Assembly (NCBI RefSeq): GCF_001440415.1
Contig: NZ_LLYA01000192.1
Span: 62,001 to 126,000 of the forward strand
Reading direction: 5' to 3'
Length of the DNA stretch: 64,000 bases
Source: Bradyrhizobium retamae
GTDB taxonomy: Bacteria > Pseudomonadota > Alphaproteobacteria > Rhizobiales > Xanthobacteraceae
This document shows positions 8,204-15,953 of the stretch, one piece after another. Position 1 is the stretch's first letter; the number at the start of each line of letters is the position of its first letter. The notes below the pieces were generated by a model. That model was given only the letters and a program-made list of their open reading frames with translations. It had not been told where the DNA came from and did no database searches. Made by a program: the position numbers and the translations under genes.

Positions 8204-8512
8204 TTATCGTCTATTGACTGCCTTCTTAATTCTGAAATCCTCGATACGCCTACCCGAGCGCAACTGCGCTACCAGCCAAAGCGGTTGCTTGCCACGTCCG
8301 GCCCAAGTCTCGGACGGCTGATCAGGATTGCGATATTTCGGGGGTACCGCGGGGTAGGCCCGGCGCCCTGACACTGGGGCTTCCAGCAGCTTCAGACGCT
8401 CTTCTAACTGCAGTTTTTCCGCTTGGATTCTTTGCTGCAACAATTGAGAGATCTCAACATGCAGCGACCAAAGGTCGTCGGTACTCATCCGTTCGAGATC
8501 GATTCGTTTCAT
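8204..8512 (-). CDS. H-NS-family nucleoid-associated protein
   Basis: The 102-residue protein has a helical N-terminus (STDDLWSLHVEISQLLQQ) for oligomerisation and a C-terminal DNA-binding motif YRNPDQPSETWAGRGKQP. This matches the H-NS/HvrA-type loop that enters the minor groove of AT-rich DNA. The start ATG at 8512 has GGAG six bases upstream and is preferred to an upstream ATG at 8527. Such proteins silence AT-rich, often acquired, genes. It is embedded in a gene-poor, partly AT-rich region and lies between two copies of N-terminal-only relatives, which could form mixed oligomers with it. Confidence 0.88.
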   Translation of the reverse strand: MKRIDLERMSTDDLWSLHVEISQLLQQRIQAEKLQLEERLKLLEAPVSGRRAYPAVPPKYRNPDQPSETWAGRGKQPLWLVAQLRSGRRIEDFRIKKAVNRR

Positions 8513-8748
8513 GGCTAACTCCATCATTACTTCTCATGCACAGGCTTCCGTTATTTCTCCGCTATTTTAATAATAAACCAACGTTTGCTTTCGGATTAAA
8601 GTGAGGTAAAAAGCGTAGTGAGCATTTTGTGAAGTAAAATCGCGGCCAAAATGCCCATAAACGGTTCCGGTTATGGAACCACTCGCTGTATCCAGAATTT
8701 TGTTTAGTTATTGGTGCATTTTGTTTTTAGTTATGTAGGGGTTGAATT
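8513..8748. promoter_or_regulatory. AT-rich promoter region of the H-NS-like gene
   Basis: This gap is far richer in A and T than the genome around it. It contains a perfect inverted repeat GGTTCC-N6-GGAACC at 8663-8680. It also contains two near-identical direct words, ATTTTGTTTAGTTA (8697-8710) and ATTTTGTTTTTAGTTA (8718-8733). The location fits the promoter of the minus-strand H-NS gene and of the small plus-strand frame that follows. H-NS proteins commonly bind such DNA at their own promoters, so self-regulation is plausible but not shown. Confidence 0.45.
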
Positions 8749-8994
8749 ATGCCTAAGCACAGCCGCGACATAGAATTACTTTGTCAAAATAATGATCTAA
8801 GAGTACAATATAAAGAGCTAATTCGCTTGCGAGCGGAAGTCGCCGGCTTGCTCTTTCCTTTGAAAAGATCGCTACCTCGCAAACTTAGGATTGGTCGCAG
8901 CAATCGGTCGGCAGCACGAGCAGTACAGCGAAGCATGCGGCCAGCGTCCTGTGCACCCATCCTGCTGCTAATGCCGGGGCGTAATGCTACATAG
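8749..8994 (+). CDS. Small hypothetical protein with helical N-terminus
   Basis: The frame of 81 residues begins MPKHSRDIELLCQNNDLR and reads as a charged helix to about residue 35. After that it becomes a basic, low-complexity tail that may be out of frame. A GGGG element lies eight bases before the ATG. I do not recognise the family with confidence. The clean N-terminal half and poor C-terminal half suggest a frameshifted remnant of a slightly different protein. Treat as a weak gene call. Confidence 0.35.
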   Translation: MPKHSRDIELLCQNNDLRVQYKELIRLRAEVAGLLFPLKRSLPRKLRIGRSNRSAARAVQRSMRPASCAPILLLMPGRNAT

Positions 8995-9612
8995 ACCGCA
9001 CTGTGCCATGGTCATTCGTGAAGGCCTCTGCTCCGGCGCCCGGTCGGCAGCTATTGCGTCGGATTCGGCCCTACTGAAGCCGCCCATTCAACTTCACGCT
9101 GACGTCTAATTCGGCCTCCGCCATTAGCACGGCGCGCCGTTCATGCCGGCGAGAGCTATAGCCAAGGCGTTCTCGTTGCCGGGCTTTCCGACCTCAGTTT
9201 CACCTCGTCTCTCGAATTCTGCGGAATTGCGTTTTGTTGGTCGGCATCGGCCCGGAACGAAACGGCGTCAGCGATCTGCCCCCTCCGCGACACCATGCGA
9301 ACACCAGGGCTTGGAGAAAATCGCCGCAGGGGCTGCATAGACAGCACCGGCGACTGGCACGGCTTCTGGTGTTTAGGTGCCGCTGGGATTTAATCGGTTC
9401 AGTTTAGAATGAAAATGCCATCGGACAAGTAATTTGATACCGGCGGTTTTGTAACAGAGCAGCGGGCGCATTCTTGTCCCGGAGGCGACGAGAAACGTCC
9501 TCCGAGGTATTTTCCGCCCTAAGTGAACCTGAATGCAGACTGTCACGACCAAGAAAGAATAGCCTGATATTGTCTTGATATTGTCAGGTGTGTGCGGGCG
9601 TAGGGGTGCAAC
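8995..9612. other. Gene-poor stretch with a short tandem repeat
   Basis: No gene is supported in these 618 bases; open frames on both strands lack ribosome sites and motifs. Near the right end, at 9565-9585, the word TGATATTGTC occurs twice with an 11-base period, about 30 bases before the next small frame. This could be a regulator site on one face of the helix. The rest looks like decayed accessory DNA. Confidence 0.35.
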
Positions 9613-9798
9613 ATGAAACAGCCGGTTGAAGTACGGACACATCGTCTTTTGCAAATCTCGACCGATCTTCACAGCCGAATGGCTGAAGTTCAGAAACTCA
9701 GAGAAATGGTGCGATCAGCGGAGGCGGCAAAGCGCGGCCAAGAGCCGGTCCATCCAGCAGCCGCCCTGCCTCCGATCAGCAATGAGTTCCGCGTCTGA
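9613..9798 (+). CDS. Small hypothetical protein, probable coiled helix
   Basis: The 61-residue frame begins MKQPVEVRTHRLLQISTDL and continues with EVQKLREMVRSAEAAKR, a charged amphipathic helix. A GGGGTG element lies about five bases before the ATG. Its 3' end runs into the left end of repeat copy 2, so the last 17 residues come from repeat DNA and may have replaced an original C-terminus. I recall similar N-termini in rhizobial hypothetical proteins but cannot name a function. Confidence 0.4.
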   Translation: MKQPVEVRTHRLLQISTDLHSRMAEVQKLREMVRSAEAAKRGQEPVHPAAALPPISNEFRV

Positions 9799-9984
9799 AT
9801 AAGTGACTAGGGATTGCGAGACTTCGGCGGCCCGATATGCTCGACGGCTGATTGAGAACCTACGCTTGAGCTCGGCTCTTTTGGCCTTCAGCTTCGCGCA
9901 GAGGACGTCTAGCATTAATCCGCGGAGCGCAAACAATTCATCGATCGTCATAGATTCCCAGTGAGACCTCCAATCACTCTTCAT
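9715..9984 (-). pseudogene. H-NS-like N-terminal fragment, copy 2, frameshifted
   Basis: This is the second copy of the gene at 7311-7484. The first 40 residues match (HWESMTIDELFALRG, then LKAKRAELKRR). A loss of about five bases near 9860 then shifts the frame and adds an unrelated basic tail of some 45 residues. Relative to copy 1 it also has a short insertion near the N-terminus. The DNA-binding C-terminal domain is absent, as in copy 1. It is probably decaying, though the dimerisation helix is still intact and could be made. Confidence 0.55.
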
Positions 9985-10277
9985 AATGCGACTCTCACGA
10001 TAATGAGCAGGATCGATTTGAGATATGATCGGGAGAACTGCGAGGTGTAGAGGGGGTGACGAGCGGAATCAGGTAGATTCTAGCTACTCCATCTCCTCCA
10101 GCTCAGGAGCGTTCCATAGCGATGCTGCCAGAATGATAAGAGAAGGCGTCAACGCTAACATACCTCCGAACGCCATGGCTTGATTGCTCCCAACTCACCA
10201 CTAGCAATCTAAACTTAATTCGGAGTTGAAAGTTCCATTTGCGCAATCGGTAGCCGGTACAAGGCCTTTGTGCGATG
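9735..10277. repeat. Diverged direct repeat, copy 2
   Basis: This is the partner of 7248-7805, in the same orientation. The left end again reads AAGAGCCGGTCCATCCAGCA and the right end CAAGGCCTTTGTGCGATGCG. The spacer between the two small genes has diverged strongly while the coding parts stay alignable. Immediately beyond the right end lies a 5'-truncated hemN remnant, so the repeat boundary may coincide with the break that removed the hemN start. Confidence 0.8.
10084..10176 (-). CDS. Tiny single-span membrane protein, copy 2
   Basis: The 30-residue frame (MAFGGMLALTPSLIILAAS, then LWNAPELEEME) is the homologue of the frame at 7584-7694. A GGGAG element sits ten bases upstream of the ATG. 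The copy-1 start is not kept, but the reading frame, hydrophobic span and acidic end are. Substitutions fall mostly at third positions in the shared part. It precedes the copy-2 H-NS fragment by 99 bases, the same spacing as in copy 1. The function is unknown. Confidence 0.6.
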   Translation of the reverse strand: MAFGGMLALTPSLIILAASLWNAPELEEME

Positions 10278-10350
10278 CGGCGCAGGGCGCAGTTCTGACC
10301 TTTTGCTTTTCTAGGCCGTCCAGATCGGTAGTCCCTGTCTCGTCTTCGCG

Positions 10351-11197
10351 ACCTATGTAGCGGGTCTGCGCACTGAAGCGCATCTTGTCGCCGAGACGAT
10401 CGGCCAGAGAATGCCGATCTCGCATGTTCACTTCGGCGGCGGTGCGCCAACGATCATGTCTCCCGAGGCGTTCGTGGACCTCATCGGTGCGCTACGCTAT
10501 TCGTTTTTCGTGCTTCCCGACGCCGAGATCGCCGTGGAAATCGACCCGCGTACGCTGACAGAGCCGATGACGGAAGCGCTCGGCTACTGCGGCGTCAACC
10601 GCGCGAGCTTGGGCGTCCAGAGTTCGACCCGCGGTCCAACGCGCCATCAATCGGCTGCGGAGCTTCGAACAAACCGCAGCTTCCGTCGAGCGCCTGCGCC
10701 GGGTGAGCGTCCGTCGGATCAATTTCGACCTGCTCTACAGGTTGCCGCTACAAACAGTAGAATCGTGCCTCGGCACCGTCGCCAGATGCGTCGAGCTTCG
10801 GCCGGACCGCTTTTCAGTGTTCGGCTATGCCCATGTTCCCTCGTTCAAGAAGCATCAGCGCAAGATCGCGGAGGACTCTTTGCCCGACAGCATCGAGCAG
10901 CACCTCCAGTCCGAAACGATCGCGGAAGCCTTGCTGGACGCAGGCTACGTCCGCATCGGCCTCGATCACTTCGCGCTTCCCGGCGACAGTATCGCCATCG
11001 CGAAGCAGGACGGCAGGCTGAGGCGCGCAATCGTCGACCACTCACGGATCAGAGCCTCATCGCCGACGGCGCTGTGACGATGGTCGATGATCGGCTTTCG
11101 ATCAGCGATGGCGCCGAATTCCTGGTTCGGAACGTCGCGTCCGGCGTTCGATACCCATCTTGCCCATTCCGCAGCGACGCATAGCCGCGCGGTCTGA
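10351..11197 (+). pseudogene. hemN: Decayed hemN (oxygen-independent coproporphyrinogen III oxidase)
   Basis: The DNA encodes recognisable HemN segments in shifting frames. These are LRTEAHLVAETIGQRMP and HVHFGGGAPTIM, then after a lost base near 10625 RRINFDLLYRLPLQ and RPDRFSVFGYAHVPSFK, then LIADGAVTMVDDRLSISDG, and finally a shifted C-terminus. The N-terminal part with the radical-SAM cysteine motif is missing, and about 100 residues appear deleted near 11020. Several independent lesions make this a true pseudogene. The intact enzyme makes haem under low oxygen; this copy cannot. Confidence 0.85.
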
Positions 11198-11320
11198 CCC
11201 GAATGTGCAGCGCAACAGCGGTGGCAGCATCCCCCGCACCAACAAGCGCTCGGCTGCCCCGGTGGAACACTCTGCGCCCCGACCCGTTCTCTTCGATTAC
11301 AATGAGGAAGGAACTGTCAC

Positions 11321-11596
11321 ATGATGAAAATCGCTATTGCCGTGGCGGCAGCCGCAGCGGTGCTGACGACTACTCCGACTGTCACTCCGGTCAAGGCCCA
11401 AGGCGTCGACGTTCAGGTCGGGCGGGACCGCGACTACGATTACGATAGAGACCATCGCCGACGCTCCGGCACCACAGTAGGCGTCGGCCCAGGCGGTGTC
11501 ACCATCGGTCCGGGACAACGCTGTCGTACCGTGACCACCACAGTTGAAAGAGACGATGGCCGCATGATCAAACGCAAGGAGCGCCGCTGCGACTAA
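11321..11596 (+). CDS. Small secreted Asp/Arg-rich hypothetical protein
   Basis: The 91-residue protein has a clear signal peptide (KIAIAVAAAAAVL, cleavage probably after VKAQG). This is followed by a charged repeat-like stretch DRDYDYDRDHRRR, a glycine-rich turn and a C-terminal segment with two cysteines (QRCRTVTTTV and ERRCD). AGGAAGGAA lies before the tandem ATGs; the first is used here. The layout is that of short periplasmic proteins common in Bradyrhizobium. No enzyme motif is present. It stands alone downstream of the hemN remnant. Confidence 0.7.
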   Translation: MMKIAIAVAAAAAVLTTTPTVTPVKAQGVDVQVGRDRDYDYDRDHRRRSGTTVGVGPGGVTIGPGQRCRTVTTTVERDDGRMIKRKERRCD

Positions 11597-11798
11597 AGGC
11601 GACGCAACTGACGTCGGGCCTCTAACCATCGCTCAACTCGGAGCGGGCGAGTGATGACGCTTGCGTCGCTATCATCTTATGCGCACGCGTTCTCCGATCG
11701 GCGCATTTCGTTTGACAACCAAAGCATTGTTGCCCTACCCAGACTCGTAGGGCGCGTTGGAGAACAGGGCCCTCGCTGCGGGGCGATGTCCTCTCCGA

Positions 11799-11996
11799 TC
11801 AAGTCTTGGCCTTCTGATCCGAGGCCGCCTCGCGGGCCAGTCGCTCTGCTTTCAATCGCTCCCGGTTTGCATGGAGCGCCTGTTGGGCGCGTTGATACTC
11901 GGAAAGTGCTACTTTGGCGTCCACGTCTCTGAACACCTTTCGAGCTTCCCGTTCGGCCGCGGTTGGCGTCCTCCGCTCGGATATGCGATCGCTCAT
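11799..11996 (-). CDS. Small charged helical hypothetical protein
   Basis: The start is the ATG at 11996, which has a strong AAGGAGGAGC ribosome site; an upstream ATG would add seven residues. The 65-residue product (MSDRISERRTPTAAEREAR) is almost entirely charged helix, with a long middle EYQRAQQALHANRERLKAER. It has no membrane segment or known domain. Proteins of nearly this sequence are widespread in Bradyrhizobium as far as I recall. The function is not known. Confidence 0.7.
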   Translation of the reverse strand: MSDRISERRTPTAAEREARKVFRDVDAKVALSEYQRAQQALHANRERLKAERLAREAASDQKAKT

Positions 11997-12236
11997 TTGC
12001 TCCTCCTTCGGTCGCAAACGGTCCTCGCGCCAAGTGCGCGCATCAGGACCGCCAGCCTAGGTGGTAGGTTTTCCTCCGGCTTGAATTTTGGGGGGTGTGC
12101 CAGAGGCAGGGATTCGACGCCTGACGAACCCGTTGGTTCCATTCTGCCTTGGCGGCTTCAAGTCGCATGGCCGGTGCCCCCGAACGGCTGAGCGCTCCTT
12201 GACAGTCGTAAGGCTGAGCCATCGGTCGATGCCAGG

Positions 12237-13070
12237 CTAATGCCGCAAAAGAAAGTCGGCGCGAACGGGCGCGGCGGCTGATGGCGGCACATCAAGCCGC
12301 ACGGCGACGCCCTCGAGCTGCGGGCCTGGGGGCGGATAAAGCTTCATCACGAGCGGATCGTGCCCTGGAACGATATGGCTTTCGTCCGGCGCAAGTGCCA
12401 GCAGGCGGTCGAAGCCCTCCAGCATTTCGCCGATGTGGAGCGCGGTCGTAAACGGACGTTCAGCAGCCATGTTCTCGTAAAAATGGCTGACATCGGAGGC
12501 GAGTACGACAAATCCTCGGCGGGTCTTAACCCGAACGAACTGGAGCCCGGCGGAATGGCCGCCGGCCGCGTGTATCGTAAGCCCGGGAGCGAGCTCGGCA
12601 TCGCCATCATAGAATAAGACACGCCGCGCATAGTTCAGCCGTACAATCCCGCAGACGTCATCGACCTCGAATGAATGCGATAACCTCGGATATCGCATAA
12701 AGCGCCCCGTGGCGTACGTCAGTTCGCGCTCCTGCAGATGGAAGCGCGCGTTGGGGAAGCGGTCGAAATTGCCGACATGGTCGTAGTGCAAATGTGTCAG
12801 GATGACATCCTCGACCTCGGTCGCATTGATGCCGAACGCGCCGAGCGTCTCCACCGGGCAGCGCAGGAACGTCCTCTTTCGCTTCTTCGATACTTCCGCG
12901 TTGAATCCGGTATCGATGACGAAGGTACGACCCCCGCCCCTCGCCACCCACATGAAATAGTCCATTGGCATTGGCCCATCATGCGGATCGCCACCGATGA
13001 AATGCTCGCTCCGCCGCGCATCGCGAGTAGCATAACGGATGGCAAAGAGTTCGTATTCCTGCTCGGCCAT
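12237..13070 (-). CDS. MBL-fold metallo-hydrolase (lactonase-like)
   Basis: The 277-residue protein carries the zinc-binding motif HLHYDH (residues 93-98). It also has the downstream GGHSAG histidine, a Ser-Asp bridging segment LASDVSH and the C-terminal PGHD histidine, the full ligand set of the AttM/AiiA-like lactonase branch. The probable reaction is opening of a lactone or hydrolysis of an ester. It is followed upstream on the same strand by a carboxymuconolactone-decarboxylase-like gene three bases away and then an MmgE/PrpD gene. This suggests a catabolic role rather than quorum quenching. The substrate is unknown. Confidence 0.85.
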   Translation of the reverse strand: MAEQEYELFAIRYATRDARRSEHFIGGDPHDGPMPMDYFMWVARGGGRTFVIDTGFNAEVSKKRKRTFLRCPVETLGAFGINATEVEDVILTHLHYDHVGNFDRFPNARFHLQERELTYATGRFMRYPRLSHSFEVDDVCGIVRLNYARRVLFYDGDAELAPGLTIHAAGGHSAGLQFVRVKTRRGFVVLASDVSHFYENMAAERPFTTALHIGEMLEGFDRLLALAPDESHIVPGHDPLVMKLYPPPGPQLEGVAVRLDVPPSAAAPVRADFLLRH

Positions 13071-13072
13071 GG

Positions 13073-13453
13073 TCAGGATTTCGTTTCAACTTCGTTGAAT
13101 GCCTCCCGCGCGTTTCGGAACGCATCTATCCCTGAGGGAATGCCGCAATACACGGCGACCTGAAGCAGAATCTCCTTGATCTCGTCCTTGGTGAGGCCGT
13201 TCTTCAGCGCTCCCTTGACGTGCAGCTTCAGTTCGTGGGGCCGGTTCAGCGCTCCCAGCATCGCCAGATTGACGATGCTGCGGGTGCGGCGGTCGAGTCC
13301 GGGCCGCGTCCACAACGCCCCCCAGCAAAACTCGGTCGACCACTCCGCCATCGTCCGGGTGAATTCGTCAGCGCCTGCGATGGATTTGTTGACGTACTCT
13401 TCGCCAAGCACTTCCTTGCGGACCTTCAATCCCTTATCGAACAACTCAGTCAT
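13073..13453 (-). CDS. Carboxymuconolactone decarboxylase-like protein, copy 1
   Basis: The start at 13453 follows an AAGGAA site and gives a 126-residue protein; the longer open frame upstream has no family match. The sequence shows the CMD/AhpD core with CWGALW, the long helix NLAMLGALNRPHELKLH and a conserved YCGIPSG turn near the end. Members either decarboxylate a carboxymuconolactone or act as thiol oxidoreductases. It sits between the PrpD and MBL genes in one minus-strand unit. A close homologue lies at 23454-23837 across the cluster, so this role is duplicated. Confidence 0.88.
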   Translation of the reverse strand: MTELFDKGLKVRKEVLGEEYVNKSIAGADEFTRTMAEWSTEFCWGALWTRPGLDRRTRSIVNLAMLGALNRPHELKLHVKGALKNGLTKDEIKEILLQVAVYCGIPSGIDAFRNAREAFNEVETKS

Positions 13454-13500
13454 CGTCGGTTCCTTCCATTGTGTGAGTACGGTCTTCCAAGAAGCGCGGC

Positions 13501-14844
13501 TCAGCCATGCGTCCTCATCAGGCTCGAGACGTCGGCCAGCGTGTCGAGACGCCAAACGTCGTCGATGATGCGATCGATATCCCAATCGCTTCCACCTAGC
13601 CGCGCGCAATCGCGCAACTTCGCTTCGATATCGCCATCCGACAACGGGTCGGCAAGACTGCCCTTTGCAGCCATCACAATCTCGCTAAACGTCTCTCCGG
13701 ACGTCAGTTGGATCGTGACGCGCGCGGCGCCATCCGGAAGCGACGCGTCAAGCACCGCCCCTACCTTCTGACGCAAGGCCGCGATGTCAGGCCGAAATAC
13801 GACCGCGTCCGAGAATTCGGCGACACCGGCAGCACCCAGCAAGAGCGCGCAGGCGGCGCAATGGTGAATGCTGACGCGTGCGTCGCGTTCGTTGCGAACC
13901 GGACGGTCGCCGCGCGCCAGCAGGAGCGCAGAGCCCTGCACCGTGATGAAGCCGATATCATCGACACGCCGGTGCAATTCTGCCCGCAACTTGAAGCAGG
14001 CATCGATCACGGCATGGAACACGATACCCGCCGGATAGGGCTTGTAGGTATTCTTCGCGATCTCCCAAGTCCTGCCGAGACCACCCGTCAGGCGCCCGAC
14101 ATCGGGCTCGTCTCCCATGGCGCGAGCCCAGCCGAGCCGCCCTTCAATGGCCCGCGGCGAAGCGGAATAGCCCTCGGCCGCGAGCAACGCCGCGAACAGG
14201 CCATTGCGCGCCGCATTGCCGACGCTGACATTCTTGGCCGCGGTCGGGAGATTTTCGACAATCCCCGCGGACTGACTGGCCGCAATTCCGATCGCATCTG
14301 CGATCTGGCCTGCCGAAAGCCCGAGCAACCAGGCACAGGCTGCGGCGGCGCCAAACACCCCGCAGGTCGATGTGATATGCCAGCCACGCGCATAATGTCC
14401 CGGGGATACTGCGTTGCCGACGCGGCATTCGACTTCCACGCCGAGAATGAATGCGGTGAGAACGGCTTGTCCCGAAAACCCTCGCGCTTGCGCCAACGCC
14501 AGCACGGGCGCTGCGACCGGCGCCGCTGGATGAATAATCGTATCGAGATGGGTATCGTCGAAATCGAGCAGATTGGCCGAAATGGCGTTGACGAACGCCG
14601 CGCCCATCGCATCGAGCCGTTCCCGACGGCCGATGATCGCGGATGTCGCAGCGCCGCTGAATGGCAATAGCGTCCGCACCGCGCCGGTAACGGCAGGATC
14701 ATGCGCCGACCCTAGCGCGGTCGCGAAGAAATTCAGGATCGAGCGCTTCGCCTCGTGACTTTGCGCCGCGACATCCGTCCACGCGGTGCTGGCAACGAAA
14801 TCGGCGAGCGTTGTGCTGGCGCCTTGCGCTTCATCCTGCCGCAC
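13501..14844 (-). CDS. MmgE/PrpD family protein, copy 1
   Basis: The 447-residue protein belongs to the 2-methylcitrate dehydratase (PrpD) superfamily. The family marks are NLLDFDDTHLDTIIHP near residue 95, the segment GWHITSTCGVFGAAAA near 155, and KPYPAGIVFHAVID near 275. Known members dehydrate tricarboxylic or other hydroxy acids, and many homologues have unassigned substrates. It is the first gene of the minus-strand unit and faces the dehydrogenase gene at 15028. A second, distant PrpD homologue lies at 15954-17348, so two dehydratase-like steps may occur in one pathway. Confidence 0.88.
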   Translation of the reverse strand: MRQDEAQGASTTLADFVASTAWTDVAAQSHEAKRSILNFFATALGSAHDPAVTGAVRTLLPFSGAATSAIIGRRERLDAMGAAFVNAISANLLDFDDTHLDTIIHPAAPVAAPVLALAQARGFSGQAVLTAFILGVEVECRVGNAVSPGHYARGWHITSTCGVFGAAAACAWLLGLSAGQIADAIGIAASQSAGIVENLPTAAKNVSVGNAARNGLFAALLAAEGYSASPRAIEGRLGWARAMGDEPDVGRLTGGLGRTWEIAKNTYKPYPAGIVFHAVIDACFKLRAELHRRVDDIGFITVQGSALLLARGDRPVRNERDARVSIHHCAACALLLGAAGVAEFSDAVVFRPDIAALRQKVGAVLDASLPDGAARVTIQLTSGETFSEIVMAAKGSLADPLSDGDIEAKLRDCARLGGSDWDIDRIIDDVWRLDTLADVSSLMRTHG

Positions 14845-14924
14845 GGAGCGAATTCCTCGGACTCGTTTTTTTCGACCCTATTCCGGCGCACCGTGTCGTG
14901 TCGATAGGAATCTTATGCTTGACA

Positions 14925-14939
14925 GATTGACTGACAATC
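14925..14939. promoter_or_regulatory. Palindrome in the PrpD/dehydrogenase divergent promoter
   Basis: The 183-base gap between the two divergent transcription units contains the perfect inverted repeat GATTG-ACTGA-CAATC. A TTGACA-like -35 word overlaps its left side (14919-14924). Short palindromes of this size are typical targets of FCD-type GntR regulators, and one such regulator is encoded at 24705 in the same cluster. The link is inferred from position only. Confidence 0.4.
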
Positions 14940-15027
14940 CGGACATTCTACGAAACGCGGCCGGGAGCCCTGCCGCAACAAGAACAACGAACACCCGCCC
15001 TAAGGCGGTGCGACAGGGAGCGAGACG

Positions 15028-15921
15028 ATGGCGGGAGAGACGATCGGCTTCGTGGGAACGGGCCGCATGGGCGGGCCGATGGCCGGGCGACTGATGGATG
15101 CCGGCTATGCCCTGTGCGTCTACGACACACAGAGCGAGGCCAGCAAGCCGCTCGTCGAGCGCGGGGCGCGCCTTGCAAAATCGCCTGCCGAGGTTGCCTC
15201 GTCCGCAGATATCGTGCTCGCGAGCCTGCCGACCCCCGACATCGTCAAGGCCGTCGCGCTGGGGCCTGACGGAATCATTGCGGGAAACCGCGCCCGCATC
15301 GTGATCGACCTGTCCACCAGTGGCCCCGGTGCGGCCAAGCTGATCGCAGAAGGATTCAAACCCAGAAACCTGACGCTGGTGGATGCTCCGGTCAGCGGCG
15401 GCATCAAGGGCGCGGTGAACGGCACCCTTGCGGTCATGGTGTCATGTCCCAAGGACACCTATCAGACGGTGCAGCCGATCTTAAAACACTTCGGAAAGCT
15501 GTTTTATACCGGCGACAAGCCGGGCACGGCGCAGACCGCAAAGCTCGCCAACAATCTGATGGCGGCAGCCGCCCTGGTGATCACGTCGGAAGCGGTTGCG
15601 ATGGGCGTCAAGGGCGGTGTCAACGCCAAGGTGCTGATCGACATCATCAATGCCAGCAGCGGCCGCAATAGCGCATCCGAAGACAAGTTCCCGCGCGCCG
15701 TGCTTCCCGGCACGTTCGATTTCGGCTTCACCACCGGCCTTTCTTACAAGGACGTGCGGCTTTGCATCGATGAGGCCGAGGCCATGGGTGTGCCGATGGT
15801 GTGCGGATCCGTGGTTCGGCAGATGCTTGCCATCACCAACGCCAAATATGGCGCGTCATCCGATTTCACCTCGATCGCGAAGGTCCTTGAAGAGTGGGCC
15901 GGTGTGGAAATGCGCGGCTAA
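15028..15921 (+). CDS. NAD(P)-dependent beta-hydroxyacid dehydrogenase
   Basis: The 297-residue protein belongs to the 3-hydroxyisobutyrate / tartronate-semialdehyde reductase family. It opens with the dinucleotide loop GFVGTGRMGGPMAGR (residues 6-20). It has the substrate segment DAPVSGGIKGA near 120 and the catalytic lysine in KLANNLM near 171. The likely reaction is reversible oxidation of a short 3-hydroxy acid. It is the first gene of the long plus-strand unit, followed by the second PrpD gene and then the transporter. The precise substrate cannot be read from the sequence. Confidence 0.9.
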   Translation: MAGETIGFVGTGRMGGPMAGRLMDAGYALCVYDTQSEASKPLVERGARLAKSPAEVASSADIVLASLPTPDIVKAVALGPDGIIAGNRARIVIDLSTSGPGAAKLIAEGFKPRNLTLVDAPVSGGIKGAVNGTLAVMVSCPKDTYQTVQPILKHFGKLFYTGDKPGTAQTAKLANNLMAAAALVITSEAVAMGVKGGVNAKVLIDIINASSGRNSASEDKFPRAVLPGTFDFGFTTGLSYKDVRLCIDEAEAMGVPMVCGSVVRQMLAITNAKYGASSDFTSIAKVLEEWAGVEMRG

Positions 15922-15953
15922 GATTTGGAAAAGCCGAGCGAGGAACGATTGCA

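Noticed and set aside
13708..14670. A 320-codon plus-strand open frame inside the first PrpD gene
   Set aside because: Antisense shadow; no ribosome site and no motif.
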